Assembly: GCA_035315065.1 (NCBI GenBank)
Contig: DATFYM010000207.1
Span: 1-64,000 of the forward strand
Origin: DATFYM01 sp035315065
GTDB taxonomy: Bacteria > Acidobacteriota > Terriglobia > UBA7540
Direction: 5' to 3'
DNA length: 64,000 bases
In this document: piece after piece, positions 1-8,319 of the stretch
Layout: each line of letters begins with the position of its first letter
How positions within the stretch are numbered: position 1 is the stretch's first letter
The notes under the pieces: model-generated
The model's database searches: none
The model's input: only the letters and a program-made list of their open reading frames with translations
What the model was told of the DNA's origin: nothing
Translations under genes and position numbers: made by a program

Positions 1-453
<453 letters not shown>

Positions 454-471
454 TGCTCTCTCCGCTCTCAG

Positions 472-837
472 CTAACTTGTGCTGCGAACCCTACTCAAAC
501 GAGCAACCCTGGGCTTTCGCTTCATTTCGCGATAGTTATCAGCCGGGCGACCCAACCAAGTGTACTCCCCAAACTCTCGGTCATACTCACGATTTGTCAT
601 CGCAACGCACAACGAAATCTTCGCGATGGCGCCTTTCGCGCCGTTTTCCTCCAGCATTGAAAAGATCTCTCCTAAACGTTCCTTATTCGTCTTACTTCGG
701 AAGAAATCTGAAACGACGAACATGCGAATGAAGTCTTTGTAGTCGCTCTTCTCAGTGACTAAATACACCTTGGCACCCTTGGATTTGAAGCCCTTGTCCA
801 ACGCCTTCTCTACGATTTTGATTCCGTTCTTAGCCAT
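472..837 (-). CDS. Small protein of unknown function, partner of HEPN gene
   Basis: About 121 residues, not recognised. The start ATG at 837 is preceded by a GGAG-type ribosome site; a GTG at 849 is the alternative. The first codons overlap the end of the upstream HEPN gene by 28 bases, which implies translational coupling. The N-terminal half (an amphipathic helix, then KVYLVTEKSDYKDFIRMFVV) suggests a small alpha/beta fold; a weak likeness to BolA-type proteins in the VVSD region is speculative. The C-terminus is Arg-rich. The gene ends 18 bases before the tuf start. Function is unknown; a toxin-antitoxin-like partnership with HEPN is inference. Confidence 0.55.
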   Translation of the reverse strand: MAKNGIKIVEKALDKGFKSKGAKVYLVTEKSDYKDFIRMFVVSDFFRSKTNKERLGEIFSMLEENGAKGAIAKISLCVAMTNREYDREFGEYTWLGRPADNYREMKRKPRVARLSRVRSTS

Positions 838-1247
838 CCCAATAGCCACTCCGACTCTCGCAAGAAGCTTCCTGATTCCTTCTCACTGCTCACTCTGCCC
901 GAGTAGCGAATCTCCGTTGACCATCTGCTGTTGATGTCCTGGAATGCGAGATGAAGGGCCCGGTTCCCGGAAAGGAGAGCTGTCAAACCCGCCACATTCA
1001 ACAATTCAAACAACCCGTGACCCAATTTCTTGGCCTTACTTTCCTCCATCCGCCCGATTCCCTGAGCTACGCAAACGCAATACTTCAGCTCGCATTCCAA
1101 CGCGTAGCCACACAGGTAGATCGCTCCCTGAAATCTACCAGCGTCATGCAAGCAGTTCGCATCTTTCCAGCGCGCGATCGAAGCTGCCCGAAAAACCGTC
1201 GCCTTTACCTGCGGCTTGTCGAATTTTGCGCGCAATCTTTCCTTCAA
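810..1247 (-). CDS. HEPN-domain protein
   Basis: 145 residues with the HEPN signature of an alpha-helical bundle: a helix around ARWKDANCLHDAGRF followed by GAIYLCGYALECELKY. This arrangement (Ala-Gly-Arg-x-x-Gly-Ala-x-Tyr-Leu, then Gly-Tyr-Ala-x-Glu-Cys-x-Leu-Lys) is typical of HEPN proteins found beside nucleotidyltransferases or other small partners. The RNase RX4-6H motif is not obvious. No ATG is available upstream; the TTG at 1247 is the first usable start before an in-frame stop at 1271-1269. It sits between tRNA-Thr(GGT) and tuf, an unusual insertion in a conserved operon, and overlaps the next small gene. Confidence 0.65.
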   Translation of the reverse strand: MKERLRAKFDKPQVKATVFRAASIARWKDANCLHDAGRFQGAIYLCGYALECELKYCVCVAQGIGRMEESKAKKLGHGLFELLNVAGLTALLSGNRALHLAFQDINSRWSTEIRYSGRVSSEKESGSFLRESEWLLGWLRTESKS

Positions 1248-1310
1248 CCTCGCTGGCCAATGCGGAAATCATTCAAGGCCGCAACGTGCCCCAGTGCCTT
1301 CGATAATTTC

Positions 1311-1386
1311 TGGAGCCGATGAGCGGAATTGAACCGCTGACCCCGTCCTTACCAAGGACGTGCTCTACCAACTGAGCTACATCGGC
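1311..1386 (-). tRNA. tRNA-Thr (anticodon GGT), CCA encoded
   Basis: The reverse strand folds as a 76-base cloverleaf: acceptor stem GCCGATG/CATCGGC pairs perfectly, the anticodon loop is TTGGTAA between CGTCC and GGACG, the T arm carries GGTTCAATTCC, and discriminator T is followed by encoded CCA. It is the fourth tRNA of the cluster and corresponds to E. coli thrT. Confidence 0.97.
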
Positions 1387-1394
1387 CCCCTTTT

Positions 1395-1458
1395 TCGAAA
1401 CTCGAAACTGGGAATTCGGAGCTCGTCCAATGAAGTGGGTGCGAGTTTCGAGTTTCGA
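1395..1458. repeat. Heptad inverted repeat (TCGAAAC family)
   Basis: Two 15-bp perfectly complementary arms at 1395-1409 and 1444-1458, built from 7-bp units of the type actcgaa. They lie between tRNA-Thr(GGT) and tRNA-Gly and so would be in the tRNA precursor transcript as a hairpin. Confidence 0.75.
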
Positions 1459-1474
1459 TTTTCGAGCTTCGAAC

Positions 1475-1549
1475 TGGAGCGGGAGACGGGAATCGAACCC
1501 GCGACCAACAGCTTGGAAGGCTGTGACTCTACCACTGAGTTACTCCCGC
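1475..1549 (-). tRNA. tRNA-Gly (anticodon TCC), CCA encoded
   Basis: 75-base cloverleaf on the reverse strand: acceptor GCGGGAG/CTCCCGC, anticodon loop CTTCCAA giving TCC, T-loop GGTTCGATTCC, discriminator T and encoded CCA. Third in the cluster, equivalent to E. coli glyT. Confidence 0.97.
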
Positions 1550-1558
1550 CCGCAAACT

Positions 1559-1649
1559 CAGTGACCAGTGGCGGGTGGCTAGTGACAAGCAAGAAGCTCC
1601 CGTCGTTTGCTAACTACTTGTCGCTCGCGTCGCTCGCCACTGGTCACTG
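1559..1649. repeat. Heptad inverted repeat (AGTGGCT/AGTGACC family)
   Basis: Perfect 15-bp arms at 1559-1573 and 1635-1649, extended imperfectly inward with 7-bp spaced agtggc/agtgac units. It lies between tRNA-Gly and tRNA-Tyr and would form a large hairpin in the precursor RNA. Confidence 0.75.
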
Positions 1650-1656
1650 TCTTCAA

Positions 1657-1745
1657 TGGTGGACAGGGGAGGGTTCGAACCTCCGTAGGCCACATGGGCC
1701 GGCAGATTTACAGTCTGCTGCTTTTGACCGCTCAGCCACCTGTCC
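1657..1745 (-). tRNA. tRNA-Tyr (anticodon GTA), CCA encoded
   Basis: 89-base class II tRNA: acceptor GGACAGG/CCTGTCC, anticodon loop with GTA between GCAGA and TCTGC, a long variable arm (CGGCCCATGTGGCCTACG), T-loop GGTTCGAACC, discriminator A and encoded CCA. Second in the cluster, equivalent to E. coli tyrU. Confidence 0.97.
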
Positions 1746-1923
1746 CAAACCTGAAGCGTGGCCGCGACAGGCCAGAGCGCATCAGGCCGTTCGTTTTTGG
1801 GCCAAGGGCAGGCTCCGCGGCACGAAAGGAAATCTCAAGCGGACCACTACTCATGAGAGAAGCGTCTTGTTTGATTCCGAACTCGTCGCGCCAATCCGCC
1901 GCTGCGCCCCGGCCCCGCCAAGC

Positions 1924-1999
1924 TGGAGCTGGCGAAGGGATTTGAACCCCCGACCCTCTGATTACAAATCAGATGCTCTACCAACTGAGCTACGCCAGC
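1924..1999 (-). tRNA. tRNA-Thr (anticodon TGT), CCA encoded
   Basis: 76-base cloverleaf: acceptor GCTGGCG/CGCCAGC, anticodon loop TTTGTAA giving TGT, T-loop GGTTCAAATCC, discriminator T and encoded CCA. First tRNA of the operon, equivalent to E. coli thrU, about 15 bases from the promoter -10 box. Confidence 0.97.
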
Positions 2000-2014
2000 A
2001 ACCGCAAATAGGTT

Positions 2015-2043
2015 ATTTTACCCAAACGGAGAGTAAATTGCAA
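2015..2043 (-). promoter_or_regulatory. Sigma70-type promoter of the tRNA-tuf operon
   Basis: On the reverse strand a TTGCAA -35 box (2043-2038), a 17-base spacer and a TAAAAT -10 box (2020-2015). Transcription would begin near 2008, just ahead of the first tRNA at 1999. Box quality, spacing and position agree with a strong housekeeping promoter. Confidence 0.75.
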
Positions 2044-2258
2044 TAGCTATGATTGGGGAAATTTTGATCCTTCCTTACCTCCGCCGCGGTCTCAGCCGGT
2101 CTTCCTACAAACCTCACCCGGACCGATCGAAACATCTGCAGGCGCAGGAATATCTTCTCACGCCGCGCAAGAAGCGCCCGCCGCTAGGCTGGCGATAGCG
2201 GGAGGCACTGAATCTCAACAGGATGTCGAGGAACGAACTCGACGTTTTGGGCGGTGAT

Positions 2259-3149
2259 CTACCCGTGCAGAAACTTTGTTGGATCAACCGGTCCGTCGTT
2301 AATGTGAACTTCGTAGTGCAAGTGGGGGCCGGTCGCTTTCCCTGTCATTCCTATGGCGCCGATAATCTGCCCGCGTCTGACTTCCTGGCCAACCACAACT
2401 TTGATTTGGCTCAAGTGACCGTACATGGTACTGAAGCCGTTGCCGTGGTCGATGAGAATCTCCCTCCCATATCCGGCGTCAGGTTCAGCGAGGATGACGA
2501 TGCCGTCCGCCGTCGCCGCGACAGGAGAGCCATAAGGGGCCGAGATGTCGATTCCGTTGTGTCCAACCCCCTCCTCGCCGCTGAACGGGTCCATTCGTTC
2601 TCCAAAACCACTCGTGATCTCCCCACGCACAGGCCAGGTCTCCGGCATCATTGAGTTGTTGATCAACGACGACCCTAAGAATCCTTGGGACGCCACGGCA
2701 CTTGTAGGCCTCACCGCCATATCCCTCATCATCCTGAATGCCGAAAGGGATGCATTATAGCTCGACTCCACCGTAGCGTCGCTCTGGGCAGCAAGCGAAA
2801 GAAAGGCATGAGGAAACTGTGGGTGTCGGCCTCGGCCAAAACCGTACGTCAGTGCCACCTGCGCCGCCAGCATCTCAAGCGATCCCAGCTTCTGGTTGGT
2901 CTGTGTCAAATCGTTCTCCAGACTCTTATACTGAGTCTTAAGAGCCTCGGTTTGACGGCGAACATTGTTATAGTCGGAAACTTTAATGAGCATGCGGGCG
3001 TAACTGTTCATCATCGCCGCAAAAGTGATTATCCCAAAAAGGCTGAAGGCCAGAACAACGTGGATCATGTAAGCAGGAAGTTGAATCTTGAAGCTCCGGG
3101 CGTGGGTCCCGGGAAAAATCAGAAACGTGTAAAATTTGCGCTCCATCAT
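2259..3149 (-). CDS. Membrane-anchored M23-family metallopeptidase
   Basis: About 296 residues. The N-terminus has one membrane segment (around QLPAYMIHVVLAFSLFGIITFAA), then a predicted coiled coil (RRQTEALKTQYKSLENDLTQTNQKL), then a C-terminal LytM/M23 domain with zinc-ligand motifs HNGIDIS and HLHYE. The family cleaves peptidoglycan cross-link peptides or, when degenerate, activates amidases; both HxxxD and HxH motifs are present here, so an active enzyme is likely. I chose the ATG at 3149; the frame is open to 3215 with no better ribosome site. It stands alone upstream of the tRNA promoter. Confidence 0.88.
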   Translation of the reverse strand: MMERKFYTFLIFPGTHARSFKIQLPAYMIHVVLAFSLFGIITFAAMMNSYARMLIKVSDYNNVRRQTEALKTQYKSLENDLTQTNQKLGSLEMLAAQVALTYGFGRGRHPQFPHAFLSLAAQSDATVESSYNASLSAFRMMRDMAVRPTSAVASQGFLGSSLINNSMMPETWPVRGEITSGFGERMDPFSGEEGVGHNGIDISAPYGSPVAATADGIVILAEPDAGYGREILIDHGNGFSTMYGHLSQIKVVVGQEVRRGQIIGAIGMTGKATGPHLHYEVHINDGPVDPTKFLHG

Positions 3150-3500
3150 TAGCACCGCCATTAAGGTTGTTTCGAAAAGCGCCCGCCCCAGATCCTCGCG
3201 GGCTGCGAAAAGCACGAACTAAAAAGCGAGCATAACTACCAGGGGACTTCATCCTATTTGACGGCAAGGACGCGTGTCAAGAATTTAATTGCGATCCGCT
3301 GAGATTCTTGGTCTGGGCAGACTAAGAACCAAGCTGCCTTGGTGGTGCTGCTGTCGTTATCAAGCTGGCAGTCCTTTCCTAACGCATCTGCCGCCGAGGC
3401 CTGAGCCTGACTTTGTTCCTTTGTTCATCGAGCGGTCCCGATTAAGATATGAATAGCCTGCAAGGAGGGCTGCCCTACGAAGCGGTTGCCCAAGGGGAGA

Positions 3501-4541
3501 ATGGAATTGTTCAACACAGAGAACGAATTCATCGAGTGGCTCCGCGCCAAGGCTCTGAACCGGGAGCATCGAGTCAAGGCCGGCATTGGAGACGATGCCG
3601 CAGTGCTGGCATTTAGGAACGGATATGAAGTCCTCTTGAAATCGGATATGTCCATTGAAGGCGTCCACTTCAAAGCCGGTTTCCACCCCTCGCGCTCGGT
3701 CGGCCACCGGGCGCTGGCCCGCTCGCTTAGCGATATCGCCGCCATGGGCGGCACGCCGAAGTTTGCGCTGGTCGCGATCGCACTCTCCGTGCGATCCAAT
3801 CACTCCTGGTTGAAGTCTTTCTACCAGGGATTACTTGCTCTGGCCAAGCGATGTGGGGTAGCCGTGGTCGGCGGTGATACGGCCGTTGTCTCCCAGGCGA
3901 CGATGGTCGATTTGGTAGTGGCCGGGGAAGTTGAACCCGGCAGGGCGCTTCTTCGATCGGGTGCTGGACCCGGCGACGCCATTTACGTCAGCGGATGGCC
4001 TGGGGCTTCCGCGCGAGGACTTCAACTGTTGATGGAGCGGCCTCGCCCTTCACGTAGGTTCTTGATCGCACCCAGAGGAAGGAGTACTGCCGCCGGATTC
4101 CGCACGCCATTCAGCCCGCGGCACGCCCTCCAGTCCCACCTCTACCCTGAGCCCCGCCTCGCTCTGGGACGGTATCTCCTGGAGCGACGCTTGGCTTCCG
4201 CCGCGATAGACGTTAGCGACGGAATCTCCACCGACCTCTGCCGACTCGCTGAGGCAAGCGGCGTCGGAGCTATCGTCCAACAAGGGCTTCTCCCAAAGCC
4301 TGTGAGTCTCGAGTTGCGGGAAACGGACTGGCTGGCGCTTGCACTCCACGGCGGCGAGGACTACGAGTTACTCTTCACGGTTTCATCCCACAAAGTTCCT
4401 CTAGTCCCCCGCACATTCCAGGGTACGACTCTGCATCGGATTGGCGAGATCACCAAGTCCGAGGGCATGCGCCTGATTGGACCGGATGGAAGAGAGCGCG
4501 AGTTGCAGTCGGCGGGCTACGACCACTTCCGGAAGGCGTGA
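3501..4541 (+). CDS. thiL: Thiamine-monophosphate kinase
   Basis: 346 residues, using the ATG at 3501 directly after an AGGGGAG ribosome site rather than the TTG at 3486. ThiL phosphorylates thiamine monophosphate to the cofactor thiamine diphosphate. Family marks are GIGDDAAVL (residues 28-36), DMSIEGVHF, the SLSDIAAMGG segment, VVGGDT, IDVSDGISTDL and HGGEDYELLF, all in the order of the AIR-synthase-like fold. A longer than usual linker follows the LLRSGAGPGD region. Convergent with the PBP1A gene; no other thiamine gene is in the window and no TPP riboswitch could be seen upstream. Confidence 0.95.
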   Translation: MELFNTENEFIEWLRAKALNREHRVKAGIGDDAAVLAFRNGYEVLLKSDMSIEGVHFKAGFHPSRSVGHRALARSLSDIAAMGGTPKFALVAIALSVRSNHSWLKSFYQGLLALAKRCGVAVVGGDTAVVSQATMVDLVVAGEVEPGRALLRSGAGPGDAIYVSGWPGASARGLQLLMERPRPSRRFLIAPRGRSTAAGFRTPFSPRHALQSHLYPEPRLALGRYLLERRLASAAIDVSDGISTDLCRLAEASGVGAIVQQGLLPKPVSLELRETDWLALALHGGEDYELLFTVSSHKVPLVPRTFQGTTLHRIGEITKSEGMRLIGPDGRERELQSAGYDHFRKA

Positions 4542-4592
4542 GCAGCTCTTTCCCCTTAACCTGTGGCGGCGTGACCGAACTTCGTCGGCGAC

Positions 4593-7142
4593 TCAGTTTT
4601 GCGGGACGGGGGCGCCTGGAGGCGAACCTTGAGCCGGCGTCGCGACCGGCTTTGAGCCTTGGGGCATCGAGCCGCCTTTAGGCGCAGCCGGTGCCTTGTT
4701 GCCTGCGTTGGGAGGTTTCTCGGAACCGCGAGGTAACGCGGGAGGACGGGAGGGGGCGGCATTTCCACCGTCTACATCAGGAGCATTTACACCGGCGCTC
4801 CCTTCGGCCATCGATTCCTTCTGCTCCGCGCCCTTCGGACCACCTGCCCCCAGTAATGCCCCCGCTGCGCCGCTGGCCAGGACATCGGCCACCTGCTCCC
4901 GACTGGTCAGCAGCGGGGAATCGGGAAATTGCTCCGCAGGAGAGTCCTTGAGCGCCTCGCTCACGAAGTCCATCCAAATGGGCAGCGCCACGTGGGAACC
5001 CTCTTCCTTGGGGCCAAGCGTGCGGTGGTCGTCGAAGCCCACCCAGACACCGCAGGTAATCGCCGGCGAGAAACCGATGAACCACGCGTCGCTGAAGTCA
5101 TTCGTGGTGCCGGTCTTGCCGGCGATGGGGTATTTAGCAGCGAGCGGCCGCGCGCGCGTGGACGTCCCCGAGTTGATGACCTCACGCAGTAGAGACACCA
5201 TTACCCGTGCGTCGCCTGCCGGCAGCACATCGGTTATTTCAGGCCGAAACTCGTCGATGACCGCGCCGTCGTAGTTGGTGACCCGGTTGATCATGCGCGG
5301 CGAGATGTGGACACCGTCATCGGGAAAAGTAGTGAAGGCCGAAGTGTGCTCGAGCAGCGTGAGGTCGGACGCCCCGAGCGCGAGGGGAAGGTTCGGCACC
5401 AGTCGCGAAGTGATCCCGAACTTACGGCAGAGCTTGATCACTTTGTCGACGCCTACCCGCGCCAGCAGGCGCACGGCCGGCACATTGCGTGACTCCGCCA
5501 GCGCGTGCAGCAGCGTGATGGTGCCCTCGAACTTGCTATCGTAGTTGTGGGGCGACCACATGCCCGACGAAGTCGGGTAACTCACCGGCGTGTCCTCAAT
5601 CGTGTCGAACGGGTTCGCGCCGTCGACTAGCGCTTGCGAGTAGAGGTACACTTTGAATGACGATCCCACCTGGCGCTCGGCTTGCACGGCTCGGTTGTAC
5701 TTGCTCTCTCCGTAATCGTAACCACCTACCATAGCTTTGATTGCGCCCGTCTGGTTGTCGATCACCAGAACCGCACCCTGCACATCGGGGACCTGGTCCA
5801 GCGTCACGCGCAGCGTTTTCCCCTTCAGTTCCTTGATCGCGAAAAGATCAACATCTCCGGCGGAGAAGATCTCCACGGGGCTCGTTCGGTGCGTCCAGGC
5901 AAAATCAGCCGGCGTGACGCGGGCAGAGAGTGCGCCAAAGCGAACCAGCGCATAGCCCGGCTTGACCTCGGTGACCAATCCGCGCGCCCAGCCCCCCACC
6001 AGGAAGGGCTTCTTCCAGTCGTCGTCGGTATACGTAGCGAGCGTGGTCCGGCTTCCGCCGGCAAGCCCCGGTGGATTGTTGATGATGTTCTGCTCCGGCC
6101 CGCGCCAGCCGCGTCGCTTGTCGTCGTCGTGCAGCCCCCGGCGCAGCGCCTCAACCGCCAGTTCCTGCAAGTGGACGTTGAGCGTGGTATAAACCCGCAG
6201 ACCCTTGGCCTGGACAGTCTCCGAACCATAACGCTTTTCCAGGAACTCGCGAACCTCGTCGACGAAATACGGGGCGATGTTTTTGGACCATGGCTGGATA
6301 TGAAGGCCGAGCGGCGCCGCCTTCGCCTCTTCGTACTGCGCGTTGGTGATCTTGCCGTTCTCGAGCATCGCCGCCAGAACCCGGTTGCGCCTTTCCAGCG
6401 CGCGCTCCGGATGCCGCAGGGGCGAAAAGACGCTGGAATTGTTAGGGATCCCCGCGAGCATGGCTGCTTCCGGTAGCGTGAGCTCGCCGACGTGCTTGCC
6501 GAAGAAGAATTCCGAGGCCGCTTCAAAGCCGAAATTCCCGCTTCCAAAATCCATCTCGTTGGCCCACATGGTGAAGATCTGTGGCTTAGTGAAGTGGCGC
6601 TCAAGCTGCACCGCCAGCAGCGCTTCCTGAACCTTCCGCCGGAAACTCTTCTCCGGGGTCAGGAAGAAACGTCGGCTGAGTTGCTGGGTGAGGGTGCTGG
6701 CGCCCTGCGTCTTCCGCCATTCCAGCAAATCCTTGATGGCGGCACGCACGATGCCGATGATGTCCACGCCGAAATGACTCTCGAAATGGCGATCCTCAAT
6801 GGAGAGCACGGCGTCCCGAAGTACGGGCGGAATCTGGTTGTAATAAAGGATGACGCGGTGCTCCAACGCGAAGCTCCCGATCACGGTCCCATCGTCCGCG
6901 TAGAGTTCCGTCATTACGTCGGCCCGATAGTCTTCGAGCTGACGAACCTTGGGCAGGTCCGCCGAGTATACGATGACCAACCCCGCGAGCGCTCCGATGC
7001 CGGCGGAGAGCAGGAGCAAGATGAAAAAGACCAGTTGACCGAAGATTCTGCGGCTGCGGATTTTGGGTGCGGCAGGCCCGCCAGCCAAGGAACGGTTGCT
7101 CCCCGTGGGGCGACTTCCGGCGGGGATCGGACGGTTGGCCAT
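4593..7142 (-). CDS. mrcA: Penicillin-binding protein 1A (bifunctional transglycosylase/transpeptidase)
   Basis: 849 residues. A cytoplasmic basic tail is followed by one membrane anchor (residues 35-60), a GT51 glycosyltransferase domain with the catalytic Glu in SIEDRHF (E116) and STLTQQLSR, an OB-like insert, then a transpeptidase domain with GSSFK (SxxK), SRN and KTGT motifs. It polymerises glycan strands and cross-links them in the periplasm. The last roughly 80 residues are low-complexity Pro/Ala/Gly, common in this family but long here. Monocistronic, divergent from the secreted protein at 7563. Confidence 0.96.
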   Translation of the reverse strand: MANRPIPAGSRPTGSNRSLAGGPAAPKIRSRRIFGQLVFFILLLLSAGIGALAGLVIVYSADLPKVRQLEDYRADVMTELYADDGTVIGSFALEHRVILYYNQIPPVLRDAVLSIEDRHFESHFGVDIIGIVRAAIKDLLEWRKTQGASTLTQQLSRRFFLTPEKSFRRKVQEALLAVQLERHFTKPQIFTMWANEMDFGSGNFGFEAASEFFFGKHVGELTLPEAAMLAGIPNNSSVFSPLRHPERALERRNRVLAAMLENGKITNAQYEEAKAAPLGLHIQPWSKNIAPYFVDEVREFLEKRYGSETVQAKGLRVYTTLNVHLQELAVEALRRGLHDDDKRRGWRGPEQNIINNPPGLAGGSRTTLATYTDDDWKKPFLVGGWARGLVTEVKPGYALVRFGALSARVTPADFAWTHRTSPVEIFSAGDVDLFAIKELKGKTLRVTLDQVPDVQGAVLVIDNQTGAIKAMVGGYDYGESKYNRAVQAERQVGSSFKVYLYSQALVDGANPFDTIEDTPVSYPTSSGMWSPHNYDSKFEGTITLLHALAESRNVPAVRLLARVGVDKVIKLCRKFGITSRLVPNLPLALGASDLTLLEHTSAFTTFPDDGVHISPRMINRVTNYDGAVIDEFRPEITDVLPAGDARVMVSLLREVINSGTSTRARPLAAKYPIAGKTGTTNDFSDAWFIGFSPAITCGVWVGFDDHRTLGPKEEGSHVALPIWMDFVSEALKDSPAEQFPDSPLLTSREQVADVLASGAAGALLGAGGPKGAEQKESMAEGSAGVNAPDVDGGNAAPSRPPALPRGSEKPPNAGNKAPAAPKGGSMPQGSKPVATPAQGSPPGAPVPQN

Positions 7143-7562
7143 GTTGACTCGACCTACCTCTTCATTCTAGGAGCCCGGAGCCTCGCCGTCAAATTACGCT
7201 TGAGTATCCGGCTTCCAGCGTGTGACTTGTCGTGTTTGCGTCCGCAGGTTCCCCGACATAGTAGTCCGAGGAGCCGGGGTGGTTTTTAGGAAGGAGGGCA
7301 CCCCGACTCGCCCGGTGCTGCATGAAACGGCTCCCTCAAAAACAGGGAGCGGGTAGTGGCTAAGTCAAATTGTGGTCTTCACTGGCGGATATGATGCCAC
7401 AATTCGGAACTTGAATCCGAAAATATTTTGAGCAAGAATCTGCAAGCGGCCAACGCTGTGGATAGGGGACTCTTTCCGCCAGCGTTTCGCTATAATCTGA
7501 TTTGCCGCGACGTGTGCCCGGGCAATCGTTGCCTCGGCTGGAGTATTCGCCTCGAACTGAAC
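7143..7562. other. Divergent intergenic region
   Basis: 420 bases between PBP1A and the next gene without a convincing reading frame. A 7-bp stem (gctccct/agggagc, 7330-7350) with a 7-base loop is present but has no T-run. Promoters for both flanking genes should lie here; no clear -35/-10 pair was identified. Confidence 0.4.
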
Positions 7563-8174
7563 ATGAAATCGCGCTACGTGCTCTTGCTCACGCTCGGTCT
7601 GCCGGCGATCACTTTGTCGCTGGCTGCCGCCGCCAAACAGCCCACCCGGTATACGATCCCGGTTCCGCCGCCACCGGACTTTTCGTCCCTCGACTGGCTG
7701 GCAGGCGAGTGGGCGGGCAGCACTGCGGGACGAAGCCCGCAGGCGCAGATCCATTTTTCCGTCGCGTACGACCTCGGCAAACGATTCATGGTCCTGCGTG
7801 AGGAGGTATTCTTTGCCGACCAAGGGCGTGATTTCGCCGCGAAGGAATCGTGGATTGGTATCCTGGGACCGGAGGGTGCAGACAAATCCTTTTTCCTGCG
7901 TACCTACGCGAGCACAGGATTCGTCACGCGTTACCGGGTACTCGCCGACGGCGAGGGGATCCGTCTTAACTCGGAAGGCGGAGAGCAATCGCCGGCGGGA
8001 TGGGTTTTCCGGCGCTTCTATCAGGAGCTGAGCGCCGACGCGTTCGTCGTCACAGTGGAAGTGGCGCCGCCGGGCAAGCCGTTCTTCGTTTATTACACGG
8101 CCAAGCTGACGCGAACCGCGGCTACCAAGCCGTCGTCAGGCGCGGCGCCATCAGCGAAACCGCAAGCGAGGTAG
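7563..8174 (+). CDS. Secreted protein, possible DUF1579/lipocalin-like fold
   Basis: 203 residues starting at the ATG at 7563 (MKSRYVLLLTLGLPAITLSLAAAAK, a clear signal peptide). The mature part opens with DFSSLDWLAGEWAG, a phrase typical of small beta-barrel proteins of the DUF1579/lipocalin type, and continues as alternating strands. It ends in a Ser/Ala/Lys-rich tail. The ligand or role is unknown. It precedes the AsmA-like gene by about 145 bases and could share its transcript. Confidence 0.6.
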   Translation: MKSRYVLLLTLGLPAITLSLAAAAKQPTRYTIPVPPPPDFSSLDWLAGEWAGSTAGRSPQAQIHFSVAYDLGKRFMVLREEVFFADQGRDFAAKESWIGILGPEGADKSFFLRTYASTGFVTRYRVLADGEGIRLNSEGGEQSPAGWVFRRFYQELSADAFVVTVEVAPPGKPFFVYYTAKLTRTAATKPSSGAAPSAKPQAR

Positions 8175-8319
8175 CATCGGGCAGTAGCCCCGCAGAAAAA
8201 TTGCCGATCGGATAGAGAGGAAGCACGCCGGTTTTCCATTCGTCAGTTCTTCGATCGGTGGTCGTGGCAGAGCCCGATCGGCGGGCTCAGAGGTTGTAAT
8301 CCACAGACAATTCTTGACC

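Noticed and set aside
3250..3500. Possible TPP riboswitch before thiL (a ctgaga string near 3300)
   Set aside because: The remaining conserved TPP elements and the paired arms are absent.
7330..7350. Rho-independent terminator
   Set aside because: Seven-bp stem is present but no T-run follows on either strand.
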